A DNA stretch of 64,000 bases from Ophthalmolycus amberensis (GCA_024529925.1 JAFEUB010001797.1:1162501-1226500), one strand, 5' to 3'; positions 1 to 10,683 are shown, counted from the first letter of the stretch. Notes: generated from the letters alone by a model not told the origin. Translations and numbers: made by a program.

Positions 1-150
1 TAAATGATGTTGAATGCTTTCAGGGAATTGGCTCGAGGGGTAAATGGGGCTTTATGCTGAAAAACAACAAACCCCTCAGCACTCAGATGATTGGAGTTAA
101 GGCTAAGAAATAAATAGTTTCTTTTACATTGATGAATGAAAGGCAAAGCG
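1..150. other. Left edge, no gene seen
   Basis: AT-rich sequence with no convincing coding frame or repeat. It runs into a hAT-like terminal fragment at 151. Confidence 0.5.
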
Positions 151-235
151 CAGGGCTCCACAGTAAGGGTTGCCAGGTTGCCATTGGTAAATTGGCAACC
201 AATTATTGGTCTTTGGTTGCCATCGATGGCAACCA
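151..235 (+). mobile_element. hAT-like terminal fragment with palindrome
   Basis: The stretch starts CAGGGCTCCACAGTAAGG and continues with several copies of the octamer GGTTGCCA on both strands. The same beginning (CAGGGCT, ACAGT, then GGGTTGCCAGGTTGCCA) recurs at 22204-22240, so this is a dispersed repeat end and not unique DNA. CAGGG starts are common for hAT-family terminal inverted repeats; the family assignment is inference. It ends in a perfect 22-bp palindrome at 214-235. No matching opposite end or target-site duplication was found. Confidence 0.4.
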
Positions 236-1138
236 CTGTTTAACCAGACTCGGACAGCAAAACCTGGCCCTCAAGATCATTTTTTAAAATACTTTTTTGC
301 ATTAGTGATATTTGAATATTGCTGTTAAAGACAGAACTGGAACCAGACAACGCTGCAACTAAGTTGTTTGTCATTTGAATCAATTTGCAGTCTTGTAAGA
401 TGAAAATAGTAACATAGTGTTGTACTGCAAAGCATGTGCAGCACTTTGATAAAGCCTCCACCTCAGTATGTTGTTGAGCTGCACTCTTGTATTACTTTGA
501 ACTCCAGTGCTTGTCCAGGCCCCGTGGTTCTGTAGGATAAGCTACCTTGTACATGTCTATACTGTATATATATGCGTGTGTGTGTGTATGTTTATATATA
601 TGCATTCATATGGCAACTGTAAATACTACCCCAATATAACCATATTGTAGAAAAGGGTGTTAGAATGAGCACATTTCTGAGTGTTACAGTGCAACAGTGG
701 TAACAGTGTATATATAGTATACAGTGGTGTATATATAGTGACATGGTATGATTTAGATATATCAGCCAGGGAAAGATTAAATCAGTCTTCAGCCTTTTTA
801 GAGAGTCGACAGTGCTGCTCTTAAATATGGAGTCTCGCCCGCCTCCTCCGGGGCCTGGACAACTGGGGACCCCATAAAGAATTGGGATAGCGACAGCAAA
901 GGAAGCAAGCAGGTTCGAAATGATGACAGAGGAGCGAGCGAGGCACCGCCACGACGGGAGGATGGGGGTAGAAAGCAAGACTGTGCCTGACTGCGCATGA
1001 GTAAGGGAATGAACAAACAAGAAGACTGATGTCTTCAGTTACCGTGCTTTATGGATGATATTCAAAACGTGGCCCTGCATTTATCACACCACTCCCGCTG
1101 TGGCGCTGTCACCACGACACATCAGGTAATGGCCGGAA
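236..1138. other. No gene seen
   Basis: Short chance ORFs only. A TG/TA-rich stretch lies around 565-605, and two similar TATATATAGT stretches occur around 706-740. No splice-flanked open frame is convincing. Confidence 0.45.
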
Positions 1139-1161
1139 GGGGGGGGGGGGGGGGGGGGGGG
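1139..1161 (+). repeat. Poly-G run of 23
   Basis: An uninterrupted run of about 23 G. It can form G-quadruplexes and is error-prone in sequencing, so its length is uncertain. Confidence 0.9.
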
Positions 1162-2749
1162 CTGCGTTAGCATAAGGGCATGTGAGGTGACAGCTGGGAA
1201 TGGATGAGCAACTGTGCGTTCATGTGCTGGGAAATGACAAACAATGAATTGTGAAGAAAGAGGATGTCTACAGTACAGGGAATGAGGAGAGATGACTCTC
1301 AGTTGTTCAGCTCCCTCCACCACAGTCTCCCATCCTTTCTTGCAGCAGAAGATTATCAAGTCTGCCACCTCACTGTCACATGAGATGATTCTATTAATTA
1401 ACACTTTGGACCGCCGTCTTTTTCTCTCGGTCTCTGGAGGGTTCGGGGCGGCAGCCCAGGGACGAGGCGTCGGAGGTGGGAATGAGACAGGCACCTGCTG
1501 GAAAAGGTGAAAAGCAGCTCAGTCCACCAAAGTGCGATGACACGGGTGCAACAGCTCCGGGGGACTTTCCGTATACATCACCGCGTCAGAGCCGGCCCCG
1601 TAGCCGGCCAGCATCTTGCATTGAAGCTCCTATTATGGTATATGCCGATGAGTCATGCTGTTCAAACGGATCTGTCACCTGCGCTGTAGCCAGGGGACAC
1701 TTGGGAGACGGCGAACAAACACCAGTGATTAGCATTAAAGATGTAGCTGCTTCACAACTGTCTAGACCGGCAGAGTAGAGCAAACAGCCTCATGCTGGCA
1801 GACTTTACCGCCATGTAAGTGAAAAGACTGTTGAGCTGATACAACTTTTATGAGTTTTCATTTTTGAGTGAGGGCGGGGGAAGGAAATAAAATAAATGAA
1901 GAGGTAGATATAGATCTCCTTGAGATGTGTTACTGTGGTATGAATCAAAATAAAATAAAAAGATACGTTGTAAAACCCCTCTGGTTTTTACAGCAGCTAG
2001 CTTGCCATACAACTCTCATTAAACACTCACTTGATTTTATGAGGAGTTTTATCCATGCCTCTGAGGTATAACTGAGGTGCCTTTGATGTGGCATACATAT
2101 TGCTGTCCCATGAGATGTTAATGCGCCTCCTAGATTTGCTTTCCAGAAATACTATATGCTTGCTTAATTGATCCAATCAGCAAGGCAAGGAGCATGAGTT
2201 GAGCTCTGGAGGGACCCACCCCTCTGACAGTTTACATGTGATTGACCGAACCTTTCTTCTATTGACTAGAACAGAAGCAATGCAGCGCATACGAGGGTGG
2301 GGGGGGGGGGGTCTCGCTGGATCCACAGCTGCAGTCAGACATGTTCTGCAAACATGAGATCGTCGTATGCTGTCAGTCAACTGTGAAGCAGTATATGCCT
2401 CTATGCCGTGCACGTATCAAACAGCAGAGGAATGCTAAACTCTGCCATACATCACCTACAGCAATTACTATTCGCTGCAGCTCTTGCACATCCCTCACGG
2501 ATGAGCCCACAAGTACACAACGTATCATTTTCACACTCAAAGCAACAGCATAATGCATAATGTACATCAATTTTTGCCGAAGCAGCTGCTTTCATATTTC
2601 AGCTGTGACTGTTTGGATATCCATGTGGCTCAGTTTGAGTAAGATTGTTGTCTTGCATTTCTTCCTCCTTGATAAACTGATACTTATAATGGTTAGTGTA
2701 CAGCCTGCTGGTGTGTTTCTGGTCCTTCTGGTGACAATGTGTGAACAGT
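1162..2749. other. No gene seen
   Basis: Mixed sequence with a second G-run near 2298-2311. Open frames here are short and overlap on both strands without a splice context. I see no repeat family I can name. Confidence 0.45.
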
Positions 2750-2786
2750 GACATGTGCCCCGTCATCTGTAGACGGGGCACATGTC
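2750..2786. repeat. Perfect 15-bp inverted repeat (hairpin)
   Basis: The left arm 2750-2764 (GACATGTGCCCCGTC) and right arm 2772-2786 (GACGGGGCACATGTC) are perfect reverse complements with a 7-base loop. There is no T-run after it and no gene beside it, so a terminator role is not suggested. It may be the centre of an old palindromic element. Confidence 0.85.
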
Positions 2787-4124
2787 CAGACCAGTTTATC
2801 ACATTGAGGACATGCTGTACAGCTCTCCATCACACTGTAGGGTCGCTGGTGGCGGTAAAAAGTTACAGAATGATAATTCATTTGCATTCTTAGGTTTGTT
2901 AAGGACAGCTGACAGACTAAGACAAGGTGACACAAAGCTTGTATATCATTAATATCGGAACCCATCGGCTGAACGGTCTAAAGTCGGATGAGCCTCTGTG
3001 GGCAAGGGATAGCCGGGCCAAGACTTCCTCTTCTGTGCACTGCTCATCGTTTGCCGTCCGATGAGCAACTTCAGATGCGAGACTGTAATTAAGAGTCTGT
3101 ACGGCAAGATTTACCTGCATTCAACCAAAATCTGTTTCAAAGTTATTGGACAAACCTACTGGGATAACAAAAGAATAACCAGAATGCTTTCGATACCAAA
3201 ATCTTGTCCCGGCCCCTGTACATTTAGCATATGAATGCAGAATCGGTGTATAAAGATTAATGTAACGACCCTGCTGCTACCCTGGTAACAACTAAACCAA
3301 ATAAACAATATACAATTCATTATAAACTAATCCGTTAGATTAAGTAGCACCAGGGGCATCATTAGGCCTATTTTTAGGGGGACCCGGAATGGTCAAAAAT
3401 GAGGAAAACCAACACATCACCGTCCACATCCATCAGTTTCCCACTGATTAACATGCAGTCACATAAAACACAATGTGCCCTCTGAGCCGCCCTCGGTTTG
3501 GGATTATTGCCACCTCCCAAAATGCCAGTTTCAATTACTGACATTTAAATTGCCCAGCGACCCATCATGGCTCTTTCTTCACCCCGCCTTTCAACCCACA
3601 AAAAAATCCCATCCCGATATCGCCTCTGGATCACAATCTCATCAGAGCTGTAAAGGAAACCGCAAATTGATTACAACTGGAATTTAGGCCGTAGATTTCT
3701 TCATTATTTCTCAGCAGCACTGGAACTGAATCTCTTGTGCCCTGAGCTAAACATGCAGGAGCAAGATTCATTTTAACACCACCTTCTTTGTAAACCTACT
3801 TGCTGGCCATCAATTTCTCTAGGTAGAGACACGGGGAATATTCTGAACACATAGGACTGTGTCAAAGGACCAGACGGGCAGGCTGAATTCAGAATGTTGA
3901 ATGATGCTGAATTCAGCTTGTACATTCACAGTGCTTACCTCGTGCATAATGTGCATTTCTAATGACGGCGTACCCAGACCAACTTCTGTCTGTGATCAGA
4001 GAGCAAACTCTCAGGCAACAACAGCTGACAGTGAGAGGACGTAAAGGATGTTTGTATTTGCAGTCACATTCAGACTCTGTGACGATGCATAAAGATCACA
4101 ACTTAGAGAAACAATCATGGGCTT
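2787..4124. other. No gene seen
   Basis: Nothing supportable as coding. Near 3258 the sequence begins TGTAACGACCCTGC and has AATAAA about 40 bases on, which vaguely resembles an LTR start. No second end was found. Confidence 0.4.
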
Positions 4125-4146
4125 ACACACACACACACACACACAC
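4125..4146 (+). repeat. (AC)11 microsatellite
   Basis: About 11 uninterrupted AC units. Confidence 0.9.
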
Positions 4147-4362
4147 GCCATTCTCCTTATTCCATCTAATCTGTTCACTTGTTTGTCGTAGCATTCCACA
4201 CTTAAGATTCACTGGCCAGCATCCATCTCAATATGGCTGTTGTACATCTTAAACTGTGAGCAAGGGAGCAGGAGGAGCGAATGCAGTCTCCCCCTACCTC
4301 ACCACCTGCATATCTCGCTAGCATGCAGGTGGCGAAGCAGCGTGTGGTAACAGACAGATGCA

Positions 4363-4385
4363 GTGTGTGTGTGTGTGTGTGTGTG
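4363..4385 (+). repeat. (GT)11 microsatellite
   Basis: About 11 GT units, 216 bp from the AC tract at 4125 and in the opposite strand sense. Confidence 0.9.
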
Positions 4386-4968
4386 ACTGCGTCTGTGTGA
4401 GAGTCAGATACATTTGCTCCCTCTTCGGACCAGTTGCTGCTACCTTCCCCACCCTGACAGCTCCATAGATTAAGCCTCGAGAGGCAAAAGAGGCGCTGTT
4501 CAGTATTCCACATGTCTCGTCTTCGCTGCCCGGGCCGCACCAAATGGAGACAGTTGCTCAGGTGCAGCCACCAAACTGGAGGAAAATGTTTTCAAACTGT
4601 GTGCACTGTGTCACTTCTCTGGGCAATTGACCCTTCGCCAAGTCCCGCCGCTCAAACGCAGACTGGCCAATCATAGCGTAGCATCGGCCAGCTCTGACCA
4701 AAACTCCAACCATTGTAGCCCGTTAGCTTTGTCACACCATCACCACCGTTTTATTTAACTGTCCTCTGCTGGAGTATAAAGTGCTCCACAAAAGGGAAAC
4801 GGTTTACAGATGGTTATGAAACAGGATGGGATGGTACAAATACATCTTTCGGAATAAACTATGTCTACCTGTGTCCCGTTAGCGACCGAGCTAAATCTTA
4901 ATGAAAGGAAACGATCCAATCCTAAGAACAAGAGAGGGAGTACAAAGAAAGTCGGAGCGCTGTTGTGA
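4386..4968. other. No gene seen
   Basis: Unique-looking sequence up to the target-site duplication of the LINE at 4979. No coding frame supported. Confidence 0.45.
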
Positions 4969-4978
4969 TCATGATTTT
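4969..4978. repeat. Target-site duplication of LINE, tail side
   Basis: TCATGATTTT, repeated exactly at 6858-6867. The two copies bracket the LINE insertion. The T-rich DNA that follows is the element's poly(A) tail read on the other strand, so up to two terminal T could belong to either. Confidence 0.8.
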
Positions 4979-6857
4979 TTATTTTTTATTTTTTTTAAAT
5001 TTTTTTTTTTTTATTGAAAGACACAAGACAATATTAAGACAATACATAGACATAACAACAAGAGGATGACAAGAACAGTGGGATAAAAGCCAGCAAATAT
5101 CATATAGTCAGTGTGTGTGTATGTGTGCGCGTGTGTGTGTGTGACAATGTCCTTGAGCCTTTTGAGATGGAGGAAAAAAAAAAAAATATATAATAATAAT
5201 AATTTAAAAAACCAAACCAAACCAAAAAAAAATGAAAAACAGGTAAGTATGTGTGCATATGGATGTTCATGTATGCATGTACGTGGGTTTCAATATATAC
5301 CGGTATATATACTATACATATTTCAATATTAATAGAATGGGTGGTGTCACGTTTGCAGAAACATAGTGAGGGATGACCAGGTGGAATGGTGTTCTGTTGT
5401 ATTGTATATGATGGATGAGGTTAGATTTTCCATTGAAATATATTCTATCATTATGTTTCTCCAGTGTGCGATGTGTGTGTTATTCCTTGATTTCCAGTTC
5501 ATGCGGATAGTTTTCTTGGCGATAGTTAGGGCCACAAGGAGTAATTTGCGGTTTGTTTTACTCAGATGTATTGTTGAGATGTCTCCTAGTAAGCACAGTG
5601 AAGGGGATAAAGGGACGAGGCAGCCCAGGAAGACAGACAGTGACTCAGTTATTTCTTCCCAAAAGTGATTAACTGGTGTGCAGTGCCAGGTGGCGTGAAC
5701 ATAGCTATCCGGGCTGTTTTGAGTGCAATGTGGACAGATATCTGACGTGAATCCCATTTGAAACATTTTTTGCCCGGTGTAATGAATTCTGTGAAGTATT
5801 TTATACTGTATTAGTTGTAAATTGGCATTTTTAGTAATGAAGTAGATATTATTGCAGATTTGGTTCCAGAAATCAGCATCAGGAGTGATGGATAGGTCTG
5901 ATTCCCATTTTCTTGATGGTATGGATGATGTTTTGTCAGACTGTGATATTACTCTACATATTTTTGAGATTAACTTTTTTGAAGAGGGGATATTAATTAA
6001 TTCTGAGGTTGAGGGGGGTAATTCTAGGTTAGTGGCCTTAATGTTAAGTTTGGATTGAACGGATGATTTGAGTTGCAGATATTCCAAAAATTGATTGCTC
6101 CTGATGCCGTACTTCTGAACCAAGTGAGGGAATGAAACCATGGTGTTATTATTGAAGATGTGTTTCAGATGAGTGATGCCTTTAGCGGACCATGTGTGGA
6201 GATTTAGAGGTGTCTTGTGACTTAGAAAATCAGGATTGTTCCATATGGGAGTAAAATTTGAAGGTGCAAAAGTGATGTTCGTGATTTTGTGGAATTTCCA
6301 CCAGGCTGTCAGAGTTTCTGCTATTGTTAGTATATTGAAACAAGGATGGCGTTTGATAGATTGGCTTAAAAATGGTAAGTCAGAAATCTGAATGTCCTTA
6401 CAAACTGTCTGTTCTATATCTAACCATGTGTTGTCTGATTGGCTGGGGTGGATCCATTTAAGAATGTACTGAAGTTTATTTGCTAGAGAGTAGTGAAAAA
6501 AATGTGGAGCTTCAAGTCCTCCTTGTGTTTTTGGTTTTTGTAGAGTGGCCAGTTTAATTCTTGGTGTTTTATTTTTCCAGTAGAATTGAGTAACGATTGA
6601 GTCAAGCGACTTGAACCAGGAGTGGGTGGGTTGAGATGGTATCATTGTGAATAGATAATTTATTTTAGGAAGTATTGTCATTTTAACTGTAGCTATTCTG
6701 CCCATGAGTGATAATGGTAGATTCATCCAGCGGAGGAGGTCGTCATTTATTGTTTTAAGTAATGGAGTGAAGTTGAGTGTGAACAGCTCTGACAGCCTGG
6801 GGGAAATATGTATTCCCAAATACGTGATGGCACCTGTGCAGAAAGGGATAGGTGGTG
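4979..6857 (-). mobile_element. 5'-truncated L1-group LINE (about 1.9 kb)
   Basis: A minus-strand insertion flanked by a 10-bp duplication (4969-4978 and 6858-6867). The tail is an A-rich stretch (T-rich on +, about 4979-5016), followed inward by a 3' untranslated region containing a GT-rich tract (5111-5142), then the C-terminal part of ORF2 (5347-6857). The endonuclease domain and most of the reverse transcriptase are missing, which is the usual outcome of incomplete target-primed reverse transcription. The inferred nick, TTTT/GA, is close to the TTTT/AA preference of L1 endonucleases. The intact 504-codon frame and exact duplication suggest a fairly recent insertion. Confidence 0.9.
5111..5142 (+). 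repeat. Imperfect GT tract in the LINE 3' UTR
   Basis: GT repeats interrupted by TATG and CGCG. It lies inside the LINE, between its ORF2 stop and its tail. Confidence 0.8.
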
Positions 6858-6861
6858 TCAT
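5347..6861 (-). pseudogene. LINE ORF2, C-terminal part of L1-like reverse transcriptase
   Basis: 504 codons without a stop. In full-length elements ORF2 encodes the endonuclease and reverse transcriptase that copy the element's RNA into nicked chromosomal DNA. What remains is the end of the RT domain and the C-terminal region. YLGI lies at residues 14-17, followed by the conserved block LPLSLMGRIATVKM at 48-61 and PRIKLATLQKPKTQGGLEAP at about 100-119. A C-x2-C-x9-H-x4-C motif lies at residues 376-394, as in L1 ORF2 C-termini. The catalytic aspartates of the RT lie upstream and are absent, so the product cannot be active. The first ATG (6859-6861) lies in the flanking target-site duplication and is not from the element; an in-frame TAG sits 12 codon-bases upstream. 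The mapped antisense ORFs here are shadows. Confidence 0.92.
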
Positions 6862-6867
6862 GATTTT
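6858..6867. repeat. Target-site duplication of LINE, truncated 5' side
   Basis: TCATGATTTT, identical to 4969-4978. It marks the 5'-truncation point of the LINE. Confidence 0.8.
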
Positions 6868-7207
6868 GACTGACTAGGGTTGTCATATTCCCGACCTTGC
6901 GAGCGAGACGGTGGTTAGCTTGCCAGCTACAGCAGTTCGACACTTAGCCATGCAAGCACTTCCTACGTCACAAGGACGCACGGATGAACTCCGGCCCCGG
7001 GGCTTTAACTTTGCAAATGTATTTATCTCTTTTTTTTCAAAAAACAATCGACACTGAGTTTCTTCTGCACAATTTCCCCTTTAAAATGTATATTTTCATG
7101 AACACAAAAGGTTAAAGGTTAAAGTCCAGCAGCTGCTCCTCTGTTAATATCTAGCTTAAACTAAACTCTTGTACTTTTTTTCTTTTAATCTTGACATTAT
7201 GTTACAT
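6868..7207. other. No gene seen
   Basis: Non-coding sequence between the LINE and the hAT relic. No feature recognised. Confidence 0.4.
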
Positions 7208-7875
7208 TAGGGGTCGGCAACCTTTTAACTATGAGAGCGACAGTCCTTGAATTTCATTTGCCGAGAGCTTCCCCCCCCCCTCTTGATTCTAGTAGTCATA
7301 ATTAATGAAGTAAAGTCATAAAGTCATATTCGCCCTTCAAAAACACCCAGGATGCTATATGCTATAGCTAGCGAGCGACTACATGAGTAGAATTCCACTC
7401 TACGATGACTGATTTCATGACGGAAGCAGAAATGGAAGCACCTGCTACTCCCGCAACAAACGACGGTGGTGACAAAGACCAACACCCGTGGATCGCTAGC
7501 GAGTTAGTGAGCTGAGGAAGTGTTGACAGTTGTGAGATTGTGTTGATTTGAGTCATCTTAGCTATAATCATTGCAGCACTAGTTGGCTAACGTTAGCTAA
7601 CTTAACGTTAGCCACCACACCATAGGATTGACAGGAGCCGCGAGACTGCAGCATTAGTGTTAGCATTAGGGTTAGCATTAGGGGAATCCTTCCCAGCTGT
7701 GCGCCAGCTGTGTGTGAAGCTGAACACACCTCTACCTGCCTCAGCGGCCTGTGAAAGGCTATTTAGCATCGCAGGACTAGTCTTCAGCCCAAGAACAGCG
7801 AGACTGAATTCTCGCAATTTTGAAAACAAACTTCTTTTGAAGATGAACAGGACATTTTTCAGTTTCAAGTAATGA
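7208..7875 (+). mobile_element. hAT transposon relic
   Basis: It begins TAGGGGTCGGCAACC at 7208, which matches the typical start (YAGGGGTCGGCAACC) of a widespread hAT group, and contains the hAT C-terminal dimerisation domain at about 7690-7872. A full hAT transposase needs about 600 residues, so most of the gene is deleted: the distance from the end to the stop is only about 660 bp. A short open stretch from ATG 7407 may be a remnant of the N-terminal region. The opposite terminal repeat and the 8-bp target-site duplication were not found, so the right boundary is only the stop codon. Confidence 0.7.
7657..7872 (+). pseudogene. hAT transposase C-terminal (dimerisation) fragment
   Basis: 71 codons ending at a natural stop. 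Residues 26-40 read LPASAACERLFSIAG, the hallmark of the hATC dimerisation domain, followed by FSPRTARLNSRNFENKLLLK, the usual continuation. In the intact enzyme this region mediates multimerisation of the cut-and-paste transposase. The segment before about residue 12 does not look like transposase (a GTTAGCATTAGG-type repeat at 7655-7683), so the ATG at 7657 is not a genuine start. The catalytic D-D-E residues are absent. Conservation of the domain suggests a moderately young relic; host domestication is possible but unsupported. Confidence 0.85.
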
Positions 7876-8394
7876 CTGGGTTGTTACTTTCGGTGCTGCT
7901 TTAGTATTGATCATGTTTTGATATTTGAGTCATGTTGTGGATGATCAGATGGAGTTATGATGGTAGCAGTCGCCTAATTGCAGATTCAGTTTGAGCAAAA
8001 CCTTTGCCTATTGTGTTCAAATCAGGCCCATAGGAGTTTACAAGGCAGGTGTCCTTTCTCTAAAACACTGACCTGATGCATCAAGTGGATATTTTTAGCT
8101 GAACACAATATTATGCATTTGCCCTCTACATCCTCTAGTCGGAATGAGCATACTTATAAACGCACTGTTACAACTCCTTCATAGTGTCATATTGCTTTTC
8201 GGAGAATTATGATGATAAGTTCATAGTAGATGCAAAAGTATATTTATGTACAAGTATATTATGTTGAACATTGTTGCTCCTGGATGGATCACAGCCAACC
8301 CAATTATTGTCAACACAGCTCCATGTCCTTGGTCATGGTGCCACAGCACCTAAAAGAATAAACTTCATAATTCTCAAAATTCTGACCCTTTGCT
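7876..8394. other. No gene seen
   Basis: Non-coding. It may include the eroded right end of the hAT element, but no terminal repeat is visible. Confidence 0.4.
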
Positions 8395-8631
8395 TTTTTA
8401 TTAACAGCATTTACTTGGACTTTTACTTTCAATACTTAAGTACATTTAATATCAGAAAATTACTTTTGATACTTAAGTACAATAAGTATCAAGTATCAAG
8501 TATCAGATACTTTAAGACTTTTACTCAAGTAGTATTCTAATAGGTGACTTGTACTTTTACTGGAGTCATTTTCCAGTAAGGTATCTTTACTTTTACTCAA
8601 GTATGGCTTTTGGGTACTTTATACACCACTG
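8395..8631 (+). mobile_element. Right end of a hAT-type MITE, copy 1
   Basis: It is made of TACTTTTACTCAAGTA-like words, and ends TACTTTATACACCACTG at 8631. Fish genomes carry many non-autonomous DNA elements with a CAGTGGTGTATAAAGTAC terminus and such internal ACTT/AAGT words; the hAT assignment is from general knowledge. The last 113 bp recur at 9199-9313. Confidence 0.65.
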
Positions 8632-9198
8632 CTTTTTAAGCACCAAGGCTGAGGAAGATAAAGGGTGAGCCATAGTCACTCACTCCTGCCTCGCAGAGAA
8701 GTGGTCAAAAGAGAGGCCGTGGACGTCATGTCCTCTGGTTCACTTTTCTGCAGCCAGAATACAGTTATTTTTATAAAATTAACTGCAAGACTGGATGCAA
8801 CGCCATACGGGAGATCGAGAGAAAGTATTTTTTCTTCATTATCATCACACTGTCGATGTTCACTTTAGTTTTGGCGAAGAGAAAGCTGCTCCCGGTTGTT
8901 CCATCTAGAGTGGCTTTAATCTTTTGAGGTCACCCTGTGTGTGTTTGCTTTTGCTGTTGGCTCAGATACGGACTGCTTTCCTTTAAAGAATCTCTTCCTT
9001 TTTCTGCAGAACTGTTCTTTTGGTTTCTGGCTGATAACTTTACACCCGTGTTGTTTTTTTCTTATCTCATGCTAACAAGTTAATTTTAGTAGCAAATGAG
9101 TTGCAAAACAAACATTTAATTACGTGAACAAAGTTGTGGATGATTGCCCTCTTTTTCAATTTGTGAGATTTGAAGCTGCGAACATTTTAACACTAGGC
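8632..9198. other. Spacer between two MITE ends, no gene seen
   Basis: 567 bp of AT-rich DNA between two same-orientation copies of one element end. No open frame supported. Confidence 0.4.
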
Positions 9199-9313
9199 CT
9201 TTTACTCAAGTAGTATTCTAATAGGTGACTTTTCACTTTTACTGGAGTAGTTTTCCAGTCAGGTATCTTTACTTTTACTCAAGTATGGCTTTTGGGTACT
9301 TTATACACCACTG
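9199..9313 (+). mobile_element. Right end of a hAT-type MITE, copy 2
   Basis: Nearly identical to 8519-8631 in the same orientation, with one 1-base insertion and a few substitutions, and the same TATACACCACTG end. Only the terminal 115 bp are present. Confidence 0.65.
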
Positions 9314-9921
9314 CATCTAAGCTCTTGTATAATATGATGGTAAACGGGAGGATATTCATGCTGACATTTACTGGGAAGACGAGGTGAGAAAAGTCCTCTG
9401 TCCTGGACTTGGCTAGACACACATCCAGCAGACCTGTGGAATATGTATTAGCAAATTAGTGGAGTCCAGAATGCATGCTGCATCTAATTCACTACTTATA
9501 CACAAGCTTGGTTTCTTGGGTGTCTTGTAATAGAAGATGGACTCTAGCATCCTGTAGAGGGCGGGAGGAAAACAACGTGCCTGTGTTGTAAATTCCTCCT
9601 CATGCAACTCAACCACATTTGCCTTGCGCTTCTCTTTTTCTCTCTCTGTCTCTGTACAAAAATAAAACTGTGCATATTCGTGCTGCGGTCCATGGGAAGT
9701 TGGAATTTTGGAAATTCCAAGTTGGGAAGTTGGAATTTCCAAGTAAATAGTTTTAGAACGTACAGTGTCGTTAACAAGGGGTAGTTGTGTCGTTGTGCGA
9801 GTTCCCTTATTTTTCACGATATTTGCTTGGTGATGTGTGATCAAAACATGTACAGCCTAGTTGCCTCGGCCTGCATTCATGAAATTGTGTGTGTTGCGTA
9901 CTAAGTGTGTGTGTGTATGAA

Positions 9922-9924
<3 letters not shown>
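9314..9924. other. No gene seen
   Basis: Contains a small repeated word GGGAAGTTGGAATTT near 9694-9740. No coding evidence. Confidence 0.4.

Positions 9925-9960
<36 letters not shown>
9925..9960. repeat. (TA)18 microsatellite
   Basis: About 18 TA units. Confidence 0.9.
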
Positions 9961-9963
<3 letters not shown>

Positions 9964-10044
9964 TAGAATCTCATCTATGAGGCCTGGGACAAAGAATAGA
10001 AAGGTAAGCAGCTGGCTTTGTGGTGAGTCAGTGTGAGTGGGTGT

Positions 10045-10046
<2 letters not shown>

Positions 10047-10084
<38 letters not shown>
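10047..10084 (+). repeat. (GT)19 microsatellite
   Basis: About 19 GT units, ending 40 bp before the candidate exon at 10125. Confidence 0.9.
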
Positions 10085-10086
<2 letters not shown>

Positions 10087-10124
10087 AGGTGGTAAATTGT
10101 AACAGGAGTTTTTTTTCTCTTCAG

Positions 10125-10207
10125 AATGGCCGAGCCAGAGCAGCAGCTCTCATCAGTGGGTTGTATATGTGGCAGCATAATGGGGTCACAGTAGATGTGC
10201 AGGACAG
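10125..10207 (+). CDS. Candidate internal exon, unidentified
   Basis: 83 bp bounded by a strong-looking acceptor (GTTTTTTTTCTCTTCAG before 10125) and a donor (CAG/GTAGGC at 10207/10208). Only one frame is open across it; it reads NGRARAAALISGLYMWQHNG and then VTVDVQD. The other two frames meet stops (TAG, TAA) inside. I do not recognise the peptide. No second exon with matching phase was identified on the + strand, and the other exon candidates in the window are on the minus strand. A pseudo-exon is a fair alternative, because good splice-site pairs around short open frames occur by chance in long introns. Confidence 0.25.
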
Positions 10208-10651
10208 GTAGGCTCTATTCCACAGGCTGAGAGATGGAATGTGCAAGGCGGTAGTTGGAGCAGGCTGCAGAAGGGTCTGAATAATGAATTTTCTCTCCCC
10301 GACCTGTCTGCTTTGTGTCCCCCCCCACCCCTCCCTCACTCCCTCCCTTCCTCCACAAAACTCCTTGGATATTAAAAGATGTCATAGGCCCTGGAGTGTC
10401 CCTGCGGAGCCAGCGGTCATGATACAGCGCATAGGAGAGGTGTGCAGGAGTGGAGAGGGAGCGAGCAGACAAAGACTGACAGAATGACATGATAAGCCAA
10501 GCGTTTCCGCGCTCGCTTGCCAAACACGGCGATTTCCGATTTGTGCAATTATGTTCGTTTTTTTCCAGATGGGGATTGACAGGATGAGGCTTGTTTGTGG
10601 AGGACAACGTGTGGAGAAGAAACTTCTGAGAATAGGTCGGACGAGGGCCTA

Positions 10652-10683
<32 letters not shown>

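Noticed and set aside
3258..3420. LTR-like start TGTAACGACCCTGC with AATAAA downstream, similar to the start of the nested LTR at 36918 (minus)
   Set aside because: Similarity is limited to about a dozen bases, and no CA end or duplication was found.
5366..5668. 100-codon plus-strand ORF
   Set aside because: It is antisense to the LINE ORF2, a shadow frame.
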